A stretch of 64,000 nucleotides of DNA from Amycolatopsis aidingensis (GCF_018885265.1 NZ_CP076538.1:4872001-4936000); one strand, 5' to 3'. Positions 28,539-37,722 are shown, counted from the first letter of the stretch. Made by a program: numbers and translations. Notes: generated from the letters alone by a model not told the origin.

Positions 28539-29192
28539 ATGGCAAGGCTGCCCCTGCCTCCCGCGCGTGCTGTCCTGGTCAACGAACTGCGCCGGACCGA
28601 GGACGTCGTCGCGGTGCACCCGGCGACCAGGCTGGTACGGATCTTCACCGCGCACGGCAACCACCCGCAACGGTGGAACACGTTCCGGTACACCGGTCCG
28701 CTGCCGCACGGCCGTTTCGACCCGCAGCCACCGCGACGCGGTTCGGCGGTGACCGACCCCGGTAACGGCGTGCTCTACTTCGGGCTGTCGGTGCGGACGA
28801 GTATCGCCGAGGTGTTCCAGACGACCTCCACCATCGACCGCAAGACCCGCGGTCCCCGGCTGGTCGTCGTCCGGCCCGCACGGACCCTGCGGCTGCTCGA
28901 CCTTTCCGGCCTGTGGCCGACCAGGGTCGGGGCGTCCCAGGAGATCTCCAGCGGCCCGAAAAAGATCACCCAGGCATGGGCGCGGGCCATCCGTGCGGCC
29001 TTCGGCGACCTGGACGGCCTCTGGTACCGCTCCTCCATGGACGGCGGCGATCCGGCCATCTGCCTGTGGGACCCGCCGGCGGGCTCGGCCCTTCCGCTGG
29101 CCCCGGATGTGCTGCTCCCGCTGGACCACCCCGGCCTGGACGTGCCACTGGGCCGGGTCTGCCAGGAGCTGAACTACGTCATGCTGAACTAG
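28539..29192 (+). CDS. RES-domain protein, probable NAD+-degrading toxin
   Basis: Protein of 217 residues with the RES fold, named for conserved Arg, Glu and Ser: Arg34 (LVRIF) or Arg59 (HGRFDP), Glu91 (YFGLSVRTSIAEVF) and Ser165 (WYRSSMDGG). RES toxins such as MbcT degrade or phosphorolyse NAD+ and arrest growth when the antitoxin is lost. It lies 47 bases after the antitoxin candidate on the same strand and at the usual size. Its last 14 bases overlap the convergent peptidase gene. Confidence 0.8.
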   Translation: MARLPLPPARAVLVNELRRTEDVVAVHPATRLVRIFTAHGNHPQRWNTFRYTGPLPHGRFDPQPPRRGSAVTDPGNGVLYFGLSVRTSIAEVFQTTSTIDRKTRGPRLVVVRPARTLRLLDLSGLWPTRVGASQEISSGPKKITQAWARAIRAAFGDLDGLWYRSSMDGGDPAICLWDPPAGSALPLAPDVLLPLDHPGLDVPLGRVCQELNYVMLN

Positions 29193-31163
29193 GGTCGTCC
29201 GGCGCGAGGTGCCGGGCCCACCAGTCCAGCACGGCCTCGAACCGCTGCAGGCGGTGCCGCGGCTTGCCGGAACGGGACATCTCGTGCCCCTCCCCCGGGA
29301 ACAGCAGCAGCTCCGCGTCGGCACCCGCACGCCGCAGCGCCACGAACAGCCGCTGCGCCTGCTCCACAGGGCACCGCCAGTCCTGCTCGGAATGCACCAC
29401 CGCGAACGGCATGTCGATCTTGTCCGCATAGCTCAGCGGGCTGCGGTCGCGCTGCACATCCGGGCCGTGGAACCCATAGCCCTGCACGAACTCCCAGCCC
29501 ACGTCCGAGCTGCCGGCGAAGGAGTCCCAGGCGTTCACCGCGCGCTCGCTCCACGCCGCGCGGAACCGCTCGCCGTGATGCGCGGCCAGCCAGGTCGTCA
29601 TGAACCCGCCGTAGGATCCGCCCATCACCCCCACCCGGCCCGCGTCCAGCTCCGGCCTGGCCAGTGCCGCGTCCAGCATGGCGAGCAGATCGTCCACGTC
29701 CACCGTGCCGAACCTGCCGACGACGGCGCGGCCGTGTGCCTGACCGTAGCCTGCCGAGCCGCGCGGGTTCGCCAGTACCACCGCGTATCCCGCCGAGGCA
29801 TAGACCTGGGCCTCGTCGAAGAAGCTCCACTCGTACGGGGCGAAGGGCCCACCGTGCACGGCCAGCAGCACCGGATGCGGCCCCGGCCCGTCGGGCAGGG
29901 CCAGCCAGCCGTGTACCGGGTACCCGTCTGCCGACTCGGTGCTCAGCTCCTCCACCGGCCGGACTCCCGCGGCGCGCAGCGGCGCTGCGAAGTCGGTGAG
30001 CCTGCGGCCGGCATCGTCGCCTGCGCCGTCGAGCAGCACCAGCTCCCCCATGCTCTCCGGACCGGCGATCACGGCCGCGATCCGGTCACCGTCCACGGCG
30101 AAGCCCCGGACTACCTCCCGCGGGCCGGTCAGCAGGCCGAGCTCGCCCAGCCGGGCGGACTCGGCGTCCGTCGGCACCAGGCGCAGCTCGGCCGCGCCCC
30201 GGTTGCGCACCACCACCAGCACGCCGTCCCGGTACCGGGCGGGGCCGCCTGCGTCCGGTTCACAGTCCACCGATTCGGTGTCGGTGTGCCTGCGTGGCAC
30301 GGCCGGGGTCCGGTCCGCGGGCAGCGTGGCCGACCACAGGCCGGAGTTGCGTGCCGCGAAGTTGATCCCGTCGAACTCGGCGCCGTAGTACCAGACCGTG
30401 TCCCCTTCGACCATCGGCCGCCGCGCGTTGCCCTCGGTGCGCACGGCCAGCACGGGATCACCGCCGTCCGCGGGGACCGTGTAGAGGTCCCGATGCAGGG
30501 TCTCGACGCGTCCCCAGTCGCGTGCGGCCACCACCAGCACCGAGCGCCCGTCGGCCGTCCAGGCCGGGTCGTCGACATCGGTGCTGTTGTCGGTCAGCGG
30601 CCGGAGGGCCTCCCGCGGGCCGGGTTCCGGCCGCGCCGGAACGTCCAGCACGAACAGGCGCCGGGGCCGGTCCAGGAGGAAGCCGATGTCGTCCAGCCGG
30701 TAATCCAGCCGGGTGATCCGCCGCGGAGCCTCCTCATCCGGCTCGGGGACCCAGCCGGAACCGTCGGCGACCGGCGTGCCGTAGCGGCCCGGCTCCGGCA
30801 CCCGCGCGGTGAACGCGATCCGGCGCGAGTCCGGGGCCCACACCGGGGCACCCGCCCGAGCGGCAGCTCGGTGAGCCGTACCGGCTCCCCGCCGTCCACC
30901 GGCATCACATGCAGCTGCGGAGCCGCACCCCGGTCGTCGCCCGCCCGCAGGAAGGCCAGCAGCCGGCCGTCCGGTGAGAGCACCGGCGAGCTGTCTCGCT
31001 CACCGGTGGTCCACGGGCGGTCGCCGTCCGGCCCGACCTTGCGCAGGGTGCTCAGGTAGCGGTTGCCGGCTAGATCGGGCCGGGACAGGGCCACCAGCAG
31101 TAGTTCCCCGCGCAAGGTCGGCGAACCGGGCACGGTCAGCAGTTCGAGATCGGTAGGGCGCAC
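29179..31163 (-). pseudogene. S9 prolyl oligopeptidase-type peptidase, split by a frameshift near 30856
   Basis: Two reading frames together give a full S9 peptidase of about 658 residues. The N-terminal beta-propeller part (GTG 31163, opening MRPTDLELLTVPGSPTLRGE) runs in one frame to PVRLTELPLG. The rest (WAPDSRRIAFTARVPEPGRY onward) continues in another frame from about 30850 to 29179 with the catalytic domain: nucleophile GGSYGGFM, acid in SEQDWRCPVEQA and His in PGEGHEMSRS. One missing base in the GC-rich run around 30850-30860 explains it. Real inactivation and sequencing error cannot be separated here. If repaired it would be an intact serine peptidase. Confidence 0.85.
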
Positions 31164-31207
31164 GGCGCCACCCTACCGGATCATTAGCAGAACTAACTAC
31201 CTTCCGG

Positions 31208-32251
31208 TTACCGTTCCGCGGCCGTTGCCGCCTCCTCCGCCTGCGCCCGCGCGGCCCGCTCCTCCGGAGCCTCGGCGTCGAGCATCAGGTTCGGCCCGGC
31301 CGCCGCGTCCGGGTCCCTGCGCGTCTTGTACAGGCTGGCGACCGTGGTCACGGTCAGCACGGCGACGATGACGCCGAGGGAGAGCCAGTTGTTGATCTCC
31401 AGCCAGTCCGGCACCACGTGGTACTCGTGCAGGGCGTGCAGGAACAGCTTGGCGCCGATGAAGCCGAGGATGATCGCCAGCCCGTAGGAGAGGTAGACCA
31501 GCTTGGTCACCAGTCCGCCGAGCAGGAAGTACAGCTGGCGCAGCCCCATCAGTGCGAACGCGTTCGCGGCGAACACCAGGTACGCGTCCTGGGTGATGCC
31601 GAAGATCGCCGGGATGGAGTCCACCGCGAACAGCAGGTCGGCGCTGCCGATCGCGACGATCACCACGAACATCGGGGTGATCCAGCGCTTGCCGTCCCGC
31701 TTCACCGTCGACCTGTGCCCGACGTAGTCCTCGGTGACCGGGAAGATCTTGCGCACCCACTTGGTGACCGCGTTCTCGTGGTACTCGTCGTGCCCGCCCT
31801 TGTCGCGCACCATGCTGACCGCCGTCCACACCAGGACGGCGCCGAACACGAAGAAGATCCACACGAACTGGGCGATCAGCGCCGCGCCGACCGCGATGAA
31901 GGCGCCGCGCATGACCAGCGCGAGCAGGATGCCGATCAGCAGTACCCGGTGCTGGTGGATGGCGGGGACCTTGAACGAGGACATGATCACCATGAAGATG
32001 AACAGGTTGTCCACGCTCAGCGAGTACTCGGTGATGTAGCCGGTGAAGAACTCGACGCCGGGATCGTGCCCGCCGAGCATCCACACCGCGGCGCCGAAGA
32101 CCACGGCGCAGCTGATGTAGAAGATCACCCAGCGGGCGGCCTCCCCGGTGGAGACCCGGTGCGGCTTGCGGTCGACCAGCACGAGGTCGACGGCGATCAG
32201 CGCGAGAAGCCCGCCAATGGTCGCGAGCCACAGCCACAAGGGCACGTTCAT
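31208..32251 (-). CDS. TerC family membrane protein (Alx/MntP-like metal exporter)
   Basis: Polytopic membrane protein of 347 residues with eight to nine hydrophobic segments and the TerC hallmark acidic motifs TEYSLSVDNLFIFM and SADLLFAVDSIPAIFG. Members of this family (Alx, YkoY, MeeF/MeeY) export Mn2+, in some cases to supply secreted metalloproteins. The ATG at 32251 is preceded at nine bases by GGAGG, which lies in a hairpin of a yybP-ykoY-like leader, supporting manganese-dependent translation. The C-terminal tail after 305 is hydrophilic and Ala/Glu-rich. Confidence 0.9.
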   Translation of the reverse strand: MNVPLWLWLATIGGLLALIAVDLVLVDRKPHRVSTGEAARWVIFYISCAVVFGAAVWMLGGHDPGVEFFTGYITEYSLSVDNLFIFMVIMSSFKVPAIHQHRVLLIGILLALVMRGAFIAVGAALIAQFVWIFFVFGAVLVWTAVSMVRDKGGHDEYHENAVTKWVRKIFPVTEDYVGHRSTVKRDGKRWITPMFVVIVAIGSADLLFAVDSIPAIFGITQDAYLVFAANAFALMGLRQLYFLLGGLVTKLVYLSYGLAIILGFIGAKLFLHALHEYHVVPDWLEINNWLSLGVIVAVLTVTTVASLYKTRRDPDAAAGPNLMLDAEAPEERAARAQAEEAATAAER

Positions 32252-32259
32252 CTAACCAA

Positions 32260-32399
32260 ACCTCCGGTGAGCGGAAATGCGGCCACTACCGGAGGTCTCT
32301 TCCACCGGCGCGGGCGCCGGCCGACGATGCCGGGTGCGCTGATCCTTGGATGCAGGGCAGCCGTGCTGACGACACCGCCGTGGGGGAATACTCCCCTCC
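32260..32399 (-). ncRNA. yybP-ykoY (Mn2+) riboswitch-like leader of terC
   Basis: Reading the minus strand from 32399, the leader contains the conserved L1 segment GGGGAGTA (32396-32389), a GC-rich middle with CGGTGTCGTCAGC, and the 3' conserved GAGACC (about 32299-32294). These are the recognisable parts of the yybP-ykoY manganese aptamer. The 5' GGAGG (32399-32395) can pair with CCTCC (32295-32291) to close the aptamer stem. The same CCTCC is part of ACCTCCGGT, which can instead pair with ACCGGAGGT (32268-32260), the ribosome-binding site. The two states exclude each other, so ligand binding should free the ribosome-binding site. Confidence 0.75.
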
Positions 32400-32403
32400 A
32401 CGT

Positions 32404-32415
32404 CGATACGTATCG
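32404..32415. repeat. Perfect palindrome upstream of the terC leader
   Basis: CGATACGTATCG is a perfect 12-base palindrome a few bases before the riboswitch. TTGACT (minus strand, 32445-32440) lies further upstream as a possible -35. It may be an operator overlapping the terC promoter; the binding factor is unknown. Confidence 0.35.
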
Positions 32416-32545
32416 TCGCCGCTCCACGTGATCAGCGCCAGTCAAGGTCAGCAGCGTCACCGGGTTGCCGGGCGTAACCTACGTCACACCCGCGCAACCG
32501 GGGGCTACCAGCGGACTCTCAGGAAAGCCCGAATACGGTCGTCCC

Positions 32546-35425
32546 GTGCGCCGAATCCCCTTCCTCACTCACTGGCGCGGCAGACTCGCCGCCCTGGCCG
32601 CGGTCGTCGCCCTGCTCGTCGCGGCCGGACTCGTCTGGGCAGGCGGTGAGGAGCCCTCGCCGGTACGGACCCAGGAAGCGACCGTGGACGTCCCCGCCGC
32701 TCCCGGTTCGAGCGAGCAGGTCCGGCTGGACACCACGATGTACACGCCGGAAACCACCCCGGCACCGGCGATCCTGCTCGCGCACGGGTTCGGCGGTAGC
32801 AAGGACAGCGTGGCCGGCCAGGCCACCGAACTCGCCGAGCGGGGCTTCGTGGTGCTGGCCTACTCGGCACGGGGGTTCGGGCGCAGCACCGGGCGGATCG
32901 CGCTGAACGACCCGGACCACGAGGTCGCCGACGCCAGCAGGCTGCTGGACTACCTGGCGCAACGGCCTGAGGTCAGCTCCGATGCCGCGGGCGACCCCCG
33001 GGTCGGGGTGACCGGCGGGTCCTACGGCGGCGCGCTGGCGCTGCTGCTCGCTGGCACCGACGACCGGGTGGACGCGATCGCCCCGGTGATCACCTACAAC
33101 GACCTGGCGCAGGGGCTGGTCCCGAACGCCGCGAGCAGTGAGCCGGTGGCGGCCGATACCCCGGCGCCCGGCGCGTTCGGCCCGGACGGGGTGTTCAAGG
33201 AGTCCTGGGCCGGCATTCTCTTCGCCGCGGGCACCGGAGCCTCCGCGGCCGGCCCAGGTGCCGCGGCCCTGGAGCCCGGCAGCGAGCTGGAGGAGGACGA
33301 GGTCGCCGCGGCGGACATGCGTTCCGCGGGCCCGGCCCCCGATGGCATGCCGGGGCAGGGCCAGGGTTCCCTTGCCGATCCCTGCGGGCGGTTCACCGAG
33401 CGGGTGTGCGCCGCCTATCGCGATGTCGCCATCGACGGCAGGCCGAGCGAGCAGACGGTGCAGTTGCTGCACCGCGTCTCCCCCGCCTCGGTCACCGGGG
33501 ACATCACCGTGCCGACCCTGCTGGTGCAGGGCGAGAACGACACGCTGTTCGGGCTGGACCAGGCCGACGCCAACGCCCGCCAGATCACCGAGGCCGGTGG
33601 CGAGGTCACCATGATCTGGTACTCCGGCGGGCACGACGGCGGCTCACCGGGCTCGCAGCTGCGCGGCCGGATCGCGGACTGGCTGGACTTCCAGCTCACC
33701 GGCGCGGGCCAGGGCCCTGGCGCGCCGTTCAGCTACGAGGTGCAGGGGGCGCTGCGCACCGATGGCGCACCCTCGATCCGCAGGGTGGAGGCACCGGCCT
33801 ACCCGGGTCTCGATGGCGGCAGCACCGAGCGCAGGCAGGTGCGGCTCGGCGGTGAGCCGCAGGCCATCGTCCGCCCGCCGGGCGGGAACCCGGCCGCGGT
33901 GAGCGGGATTCCAGGGTTGAACCGGCTCGCCTCCAGCTCCTCGCGGCTGTCCAGCATGTTCAGCATGGACCCGCCCGGCCAGGCCGCCCGGTTCACCTCC
34001 CAGCCAATGGACTCGCAACTGCTGGTCACCGGCGGTTCGACGGTGCGGCTGCGGGTCTCGGTCCCGGAAGGGCAGGCGCCGCGGGACCCGGCCAGCGGTG
34101 CGGTGCTGTTCGCCAAGCTGTACGACGTCAGCCCCAGCGGCAGCCGGACGCTGCCCGCGAACGCGGTGGCACCGATCCGGGTTCCGCGACTGCCCGCCGA
34201 CGGCAGCGCCGCGGAGGTCACCGTGACCCTGCCCGGGATCGTGCGCCCGGTCGAGTCCGGACACTCGCTGGAGCTGGTGGTCGGCACCACCGACCGGGCC
34301 TACGCGACCCCGGCCGAGCCGGCCGCCTACCAGGTGGAGCTGGCCGGCGCCGGGACGGTGGCGGTGCCGGTGGTCCCTGGCACCACGGTGACCGGCGGGT
34401 GGCCGGTGGGCCAGCTGATCGGCATCGGCGGGGTGCTCGCCGCCGCCGCGCTGGCGACCGTGGTGGCCGCGGTCCGCCGCAGGCGCTCGCATCGGGTGGA
34501 CCCGGAGCTCGCGGACACCCCGCTGGTGATCGACGGCCTGACCAAGGCATACCCCGGCGGGCTGACCGCCGTGGACAAGCTGTCCTTCCGGGTGGAACGC
34601 GGGCAGGTGCTCGGCCTGCTCGGGCCGAACGGCGCGGGCAAGACCACCACCCTGCGGATGCTGATGGGGCTGATCACGCCGACCTCGGGTGAGATCAAGG
34701 TGTTCGGCCACCGGGTGTCGCCGGGGGCGCCGGTCCTGTCCCGTATCGGCAGCTTCGTCGAGGGTTCCGGCTTCCTCCCGCATCTTTCCGGCGCGGACAA
34801 CCTGCGGCTGTACTGGGCCAGCACCGGGCGCCCCGCGGGCAAGGCACATCTCGACGAGGCGCTGGAGATCGCCGGGCTCGGCGATGCCGTGCACCGCAAG
34901 GTCCGCACCTACAGCCAGGGCATGCGGCAGCGGCTGGCCATCGCACAGGCCATGCTCGGACTGCCGGAGCTGCTGGTGCTGGACGAACCCACCAACGGGC
35001 TGGACCCGCCACAGATCCACCAGATGCGCGAGGTGCTGCGGCGGTACGCGGCCACCGGCCGCACGGTGGTGGTCTCCAGCCACCTGCTCGCCGAGGTGGA
35101 GCAGACCTCGACGCATGTGGTCGTGATGCACCGCGGCGCGCTGGTCGCCGACGGCGAAGTCGGGGAGATCGTGGCCGCGGGCGGCGAGGCGACCTTCCGG
35201 GTGGACCGGCCGGAGCAGGCCGCGGATGCGCTCAGGTCGGTCACCGGGGTGTCCACCGTGGAGATCGACGGCAACCTCGTGCACGCGGACCTGGACGGGC
35301 TACCACGTGCGGAGGCGGTGGCGGCACTGGTCGGCGCGGGTGTCTCGGTCGAGCAGGCCGGGCCCCGGCGCCGACTGGAGGACGCGTTCCTGCAACTGGT
35401 CGGAGAGGGTGGCCCCGGTGAGTGA
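32546..35425 (+). CDS. Extracytoplasmic alpha/beta hydrolase fused to an ABC transporter ATPase
   Basis: Protein of 959 residues. An N-terminal membrane/signal segment (LAALAAVVALLVAAGLVWAG, about 13-32) is followed by an alpha/beta hydrolase of the CocE/S15 type with HGFGGSKDS, nucleophile GGSYGG (Ser159), acid in LVQGENDTLFG and His in WYSGGHDGG, then a beta-sandwich region. A second membrane helix (about 620-645, GQLIGIGGVLAAAALATVVA) ends in RRRRSHR. A complete ABC ATPase follows: Walker A GPNGAGKTT (about 692-700), signature YSQGMRQRL and Walker B LLVLDEPTNGLDP. Topology: hydrolase outside, ATPase inside. GTG 32546 is chosen; 32465 would prepend 27 residues. The permease overlaps by eight bases. 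Confidence 0.87.
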   Translation: MRRIPFLTHWRGRLAALAAVVALLVAAGLVWAGGEEPSPVRTQEATVDVPAAPGSSEQVRLDTTMYTPETTPAPAILLAHGFGGSKDSVAGQATELAERGFVVLAYSARGFGRSTGRIALNDPDHEVADASRLLDYLAQRPEVSSDAAGDPRVGVTGGSYGGALALLLAGTDDRVDAIAPVITYNDLAQGLVPNAASSEPVAADTPAPGAFGPDGVFKESWAGILFAAGTGASAAGPGAAALEPGSELEEDEVAAADMRSAGPAPDGMPGQGQGSLADPCGRFTERVCAAYRDVAIDGRPSEQTVQLLHRVSPASVTGDITVPTLLVQGENDTLFGLDQADANARQITEAGGEVTMIWYSGGHDGGSPGSQLRGRIADWLDFQLTGAGQGPGAPFSYEVQGALRTDGAPSIRRVEAPAYPGLDGGSTERRQVRLGGEPQAIVRPPGGNPAAVSGIPGLNRLASSSSRLSSMFSMDPPGQAARFTSQPMDSQLLVTGGSTVRLRVSVPEGQAPRDPASGAVLFAKLYDVSPSGSRTLPANAVAPIRVPRLPADGSAAEVTVTLPGIVRPVESGHSLELVVGTTDRAYATPAEPAAYQVELAGAGTVAVPVVPGTTVTGGWPVGQLIGIGGVLAAAALATVVAAVRRRRSHRVDPELADTPLVIDGLTKAYPGGLTAVDKLSFRVERGQVLGLLGPNGAGKTTTLRMLMGLITPTSGEIKVFGHRVSPGAPVLSRIGSFVEGSGFLPHLSGADNLRLYWASTGRPAGKAHLDEALEIAGLGDAVHRKVRTYSQGMRQRLAIAQAMLGLPELLVLDEPTNGLDPPQIHQMREVLRRYAATGRTVVVSSHLLAEVEQTSTHVVVMHRGALVADGEVGEIVAAGGEATFRVDRPEQAADALRSVTGVSTVEIDGNLVHADLDGLPRAEAVAALVGAGVSVEQAGPRRRLEDAFLQLVGEGGPGE

Positions 35426-36398
35426 ACCCGGCAGCAAGGCGGGCAAGGAGACGGCGGCCGAGCAGAACGCGCGGCTGGACCACGGAGTGCACACCGACCC
35501 CGGCGCGCTGCGGGAGCTCACCGTGGCGGCGGAACACGAGCGCACCGAGGTGGGCCAGGACGGCGCGGTGGCGGGCTACCGGGCGGGCCGCACCCTGCGG
35601 CTGAGCGTCGAGCTGCGCAGGCAGTTGCGCAGGCGGCGTACCCAGCTGGTGCTCGGCCTGGTGGCGCTGCTGCCGTTCGTGCTGGTGGCCGCGTTCGAGA
35701 TCGGCGAGGCGAACCCGGACCGGCGTTCCGGCGGGTTCGTGGACCTGGCCACCGCGAGCGCGCCGAACTTCGTGGTGCTCACCATGATGGTGTCCGGCAC
35801 CTTCCTGCTGCCGATGATCGTCGCGTTGTTCTTCGGCGACACCATCGCCAGTGAGTCCTCATGGTCGAGCCTGAAGTACCTGCTGGCGATCCCGGTTCCG
35901 CGGCATCGGGTACTGCGGCAGAAGGCGATCGCCTCGGCGCTGCTGTCCGCGGCGGCGCTCGCCCTGCTCCCTGCGGTGGCGCTGCTGGCGGGGGTGATCT
36001 GGTACGGCGCGGGCGAGGCGATCAGCCCGACCGGGGATGCCGTGCCCTTCGGCGACAGCGTGCTCGCGATGGTGCTGGCCGTGGTGTACATCGTGATCCA
36101 GCTGGCCTGGGTGGCGGGGCTCGCGCTGCTGCTGAGCGTGTCCACCGACGCCCCGCTCGGCGCGGTCGGCGGGGCGGTGCTGGTGGCGATCGTCTCGCAG
36201 ATCCTCGACCAGATCACCGCACTCGGCGACCTGCGGGACTTCCTGCCAACGCATTTCTCCTTCGCCTGGATGGATCTCATCTCCACGGAGGTGGACTGGT
36301 CGGATATGGCCACCGGGGCGCTGTCCTCGGTGAGCTACGGGACGGTGTTCCTGCTGCTGGCCGCCCGCCGGTTCGCCACAAAGGACATCACGAGCTGA
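35418..36398 (+). CDS. ABC-2 type permease partner of the hydrolase-ATPase fusion
   Basis: Membrane protein of 326 residues. A hydrophilic N-terminal stretch of about 75 residues precedes six membrane segments (LVLGLVALLPFVLVAAFEI, VLTMMVSGTFLLPMIVALFF, ALALLPAVALLAGVIWYG, LAVVYIVIQLAWVAGLALLL among them) typical of ABC-2 permeases. GTG 35418 overlaps the fusion gene stop by eight bases, so translation is coupled. It should form the export channel driven by the fused ATPase. The substrate may be a peptide or ester acted on by the tethered hydrolase after export (inference). Confidence 0.87.
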   Translation: MSEPGSKAGKETAAEQNARLDHGVHTDPGALRELTVAAEHERTEVGQDGAVAGYRAGRTLRLSVELRRQLRRRRTQLVLGLVALLPFVLVAAFEIGEANPDRRSGGFVDLATASAPNFVVLTMMVSGTFLLPMIVALFFGDTIASESSWSSLKYLLAIPVPRHRVLRQKAIASALLSAAALALLPAVALLAGVIWYGAGEAISPTGDAVPFGDSVLAMVLAVVYIVIQLAWVAGLALLLSVSTDAPLGAVGGAVLVAIVSQILDQITALGDLRDFLPTHFSFAWMDLISTEVDWSDMATGALSSVSYGTVFLLLAARRFATKDITS

Positions 36399-36942
36399 GC
36401 CGCCTGCGGTCGGTCGCCAGCCGGGCGTGGATCTCCACGTCGTAGCGGGCCCCGCCGTAGCGCAGCTTCTCGCGTTGCACACCCTCCGGGCGGTATCCGG
36501 AACGCAGCGCGACCCGGCAGGAAGCCGGGTTGTTCACCCGGTGGCCGAGCTCCAGCCGGAACAGCCCGAGCTCGCGCAGCGCCCAGTCGCTCACCGCCCG
36601 GCAACCCGCGGTCGCCACCCCCTTGCCGCGGGCGGGCCGGGTGGTCCAGTAGGACACCCAGCCGGTGCCGTGCCGGTGGTCCACCGCGGTCACCGCGGCA
36701 TTGCCGAGGACCACCCCGGCCCGGTCGGTGATCGCCCAGGCGTAGCCGGAGCCCGACTCCCAGTGCCGGGCGCGCGCGGTCAGCCAGGCCGCCGCCGCGT
36801 CCGGGGTGTCCACCACCTCGACCGACTGCCGCCACAGGTCCTCGTCGGTGAACGCGGCGAGGACGGCGTCCACGTCATCGGCGTCCCACGGTCGGAGAAT
36901 CAGGCCGCCATCGGCCTCCAGTCGTTCCAGTCGTTCGGTCAC
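36388..36942 (-). CDS. GNAT family N-acetyltransferase (RimJ/RimL-like)
   Basis: Protein of 184 residues of the RimJ/RimL-type GNAT group: LILRPWDADDVDAVLAAFTD, acetyl-CoA loop TTRPARGKGVATAGCRAV, then LELGHRVNNPASCRVALRSG. These enzymes acetylate alpha-amino groups of proteins or small amines. GTG 36942 is used, as the frame upstream to 37065 overlaps the VOC gene and is not family-like. The end overlaps the convergent permease by 11 bases. Confidence 0.88.
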   Translation of the reverse strand: MTERLERLEADGGLILRPWDADDVDAVLAAFTDEDLWRQSVEVVDTPDAAAAWLTARARHWESGSGYAWAITDRAGVVLGNAAVTAVDHRHGTGWVSYWTTRPARGKGVATAGCRAVSDWALRELGLFRLELGHRVNNPASCRVALRSGYRPEGVQREKLRYGGARYDVEIHARLATDRRRLSS

Positions 36943-37009
36943 CGAACAACGGTCGATCAGCTCCGCCCGCCGGTCCACCGATTTTCCGGACTCCGGTCGC
37001 CGGGCAGGG

Positions 37010-37441
37010 TCACTGCACGCAGAACTCGTTGCCCTCCGGGTCACGCATGACCATGCACCGGCCACCCGGTTCGTTCACCTCGCGGATCGTGCTGGCCCCG
37101 GCCTCGGTGAGGGTGCGGACGTGCTCGAGCACCCGCTGCCAGCCGCGCTCGGTGTGCAGGTCCGGGAGGCTGGCGTTGACGTCGAGGTGCACCCGGTTCT
37201 TGGCGGTCTTGCCCTCCGGAACCCGGTGGAAGAACAGCCGGGGACCGTTGCCATCGGGATCGACCACCGCGGAGTAGTCTCCCCATCGCTCCCGCGGGAT
37301 GCCTGCGCTCTCGGCGAAGGCCTCCCAGGAGTCGAAGCCCTCCGGCGGCGGCTGTACCTGGTAACCCAGGGCCAGCGCCCAGAACTCCGCCAGCTTCCCC
37401 GGGTTCGCCGCGTCAAAGGTCACCTGGAATCCAAGCGCCAT
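37010..37441 (-). CDS. VOC/glyoxalase superfamily protein
   Basis: Protein of 143 residues with the paired beta-alpha-beta-beta-beta modules of the vicinal-oxygen-chelate fold: FQVTFDAANPGKLAEFWALA, a central RVHLDVNAS and C-terminal MVMRDPEGNEFCV. Possible metal ligands are the His of RVHLDV and the Glu of GNEFCV. Members include glyoxalases, ring-cleavage dioxygenases and drug-binding proteins; this sequence gives no specificity. ATG 37441 follows a purine-rich AAAGGA. It lies 67 bases upstream of the GNAT gene on the same strand. Confidence 0.85.
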   Translation of the reverse strand: MALGFQVTFDAANPGKLAEFWALALGYQVQPPPEGFDSWEAFAESAGIPRERWGDYSAVVDPDGNGPRLFFHRVPEGKTAKNRVHLDVNASLPDLHTERGWQRVLEHVRTLTEAGASTIREVNEPGGRCMVMRDPEGNEFCVQ

Positions 37442-37640
37442 GACTGGGTCCTTTCTCCATCCTGATCGTGGTCCGGAGTATGCCCGGAGGCACCGACAAG
37501 ATTCCGGCAACGGGCGCAGGATCCCGCGCTCACCCGGTGCCGGGTACGCCGGCCGGGTGCCGATGGCCTCCCTCCACCGGCACCCGGCCACCCCCAGTTG
37601 CCTGCCGTGCACTGTCGATATGCCGAGCTTGCGCGCTAGT

Positions 37641-37653
37641 GTGGGTTACCTAC
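37641..37653. promoter_or_regulatory. Small palindrome upstream of the winged-helix regulator
   Basis: GTGGGTTACCTAC has matching outer bases (GT-GGT / ACC-AC) and lies 70 bases before the ATG at 37723. It is the only operator-like element in the 281-base gap 37442-37722, which otherwise shows nothing recognisable. Confidence 0.3.
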
Positions 37654-37722
37654 AACTCGCTTCGGGGTGCGCCGAATCGAGCCGAACTTGGACGGGTGGA
37701 CCGCAGCGGCTCGAAGGGAACT

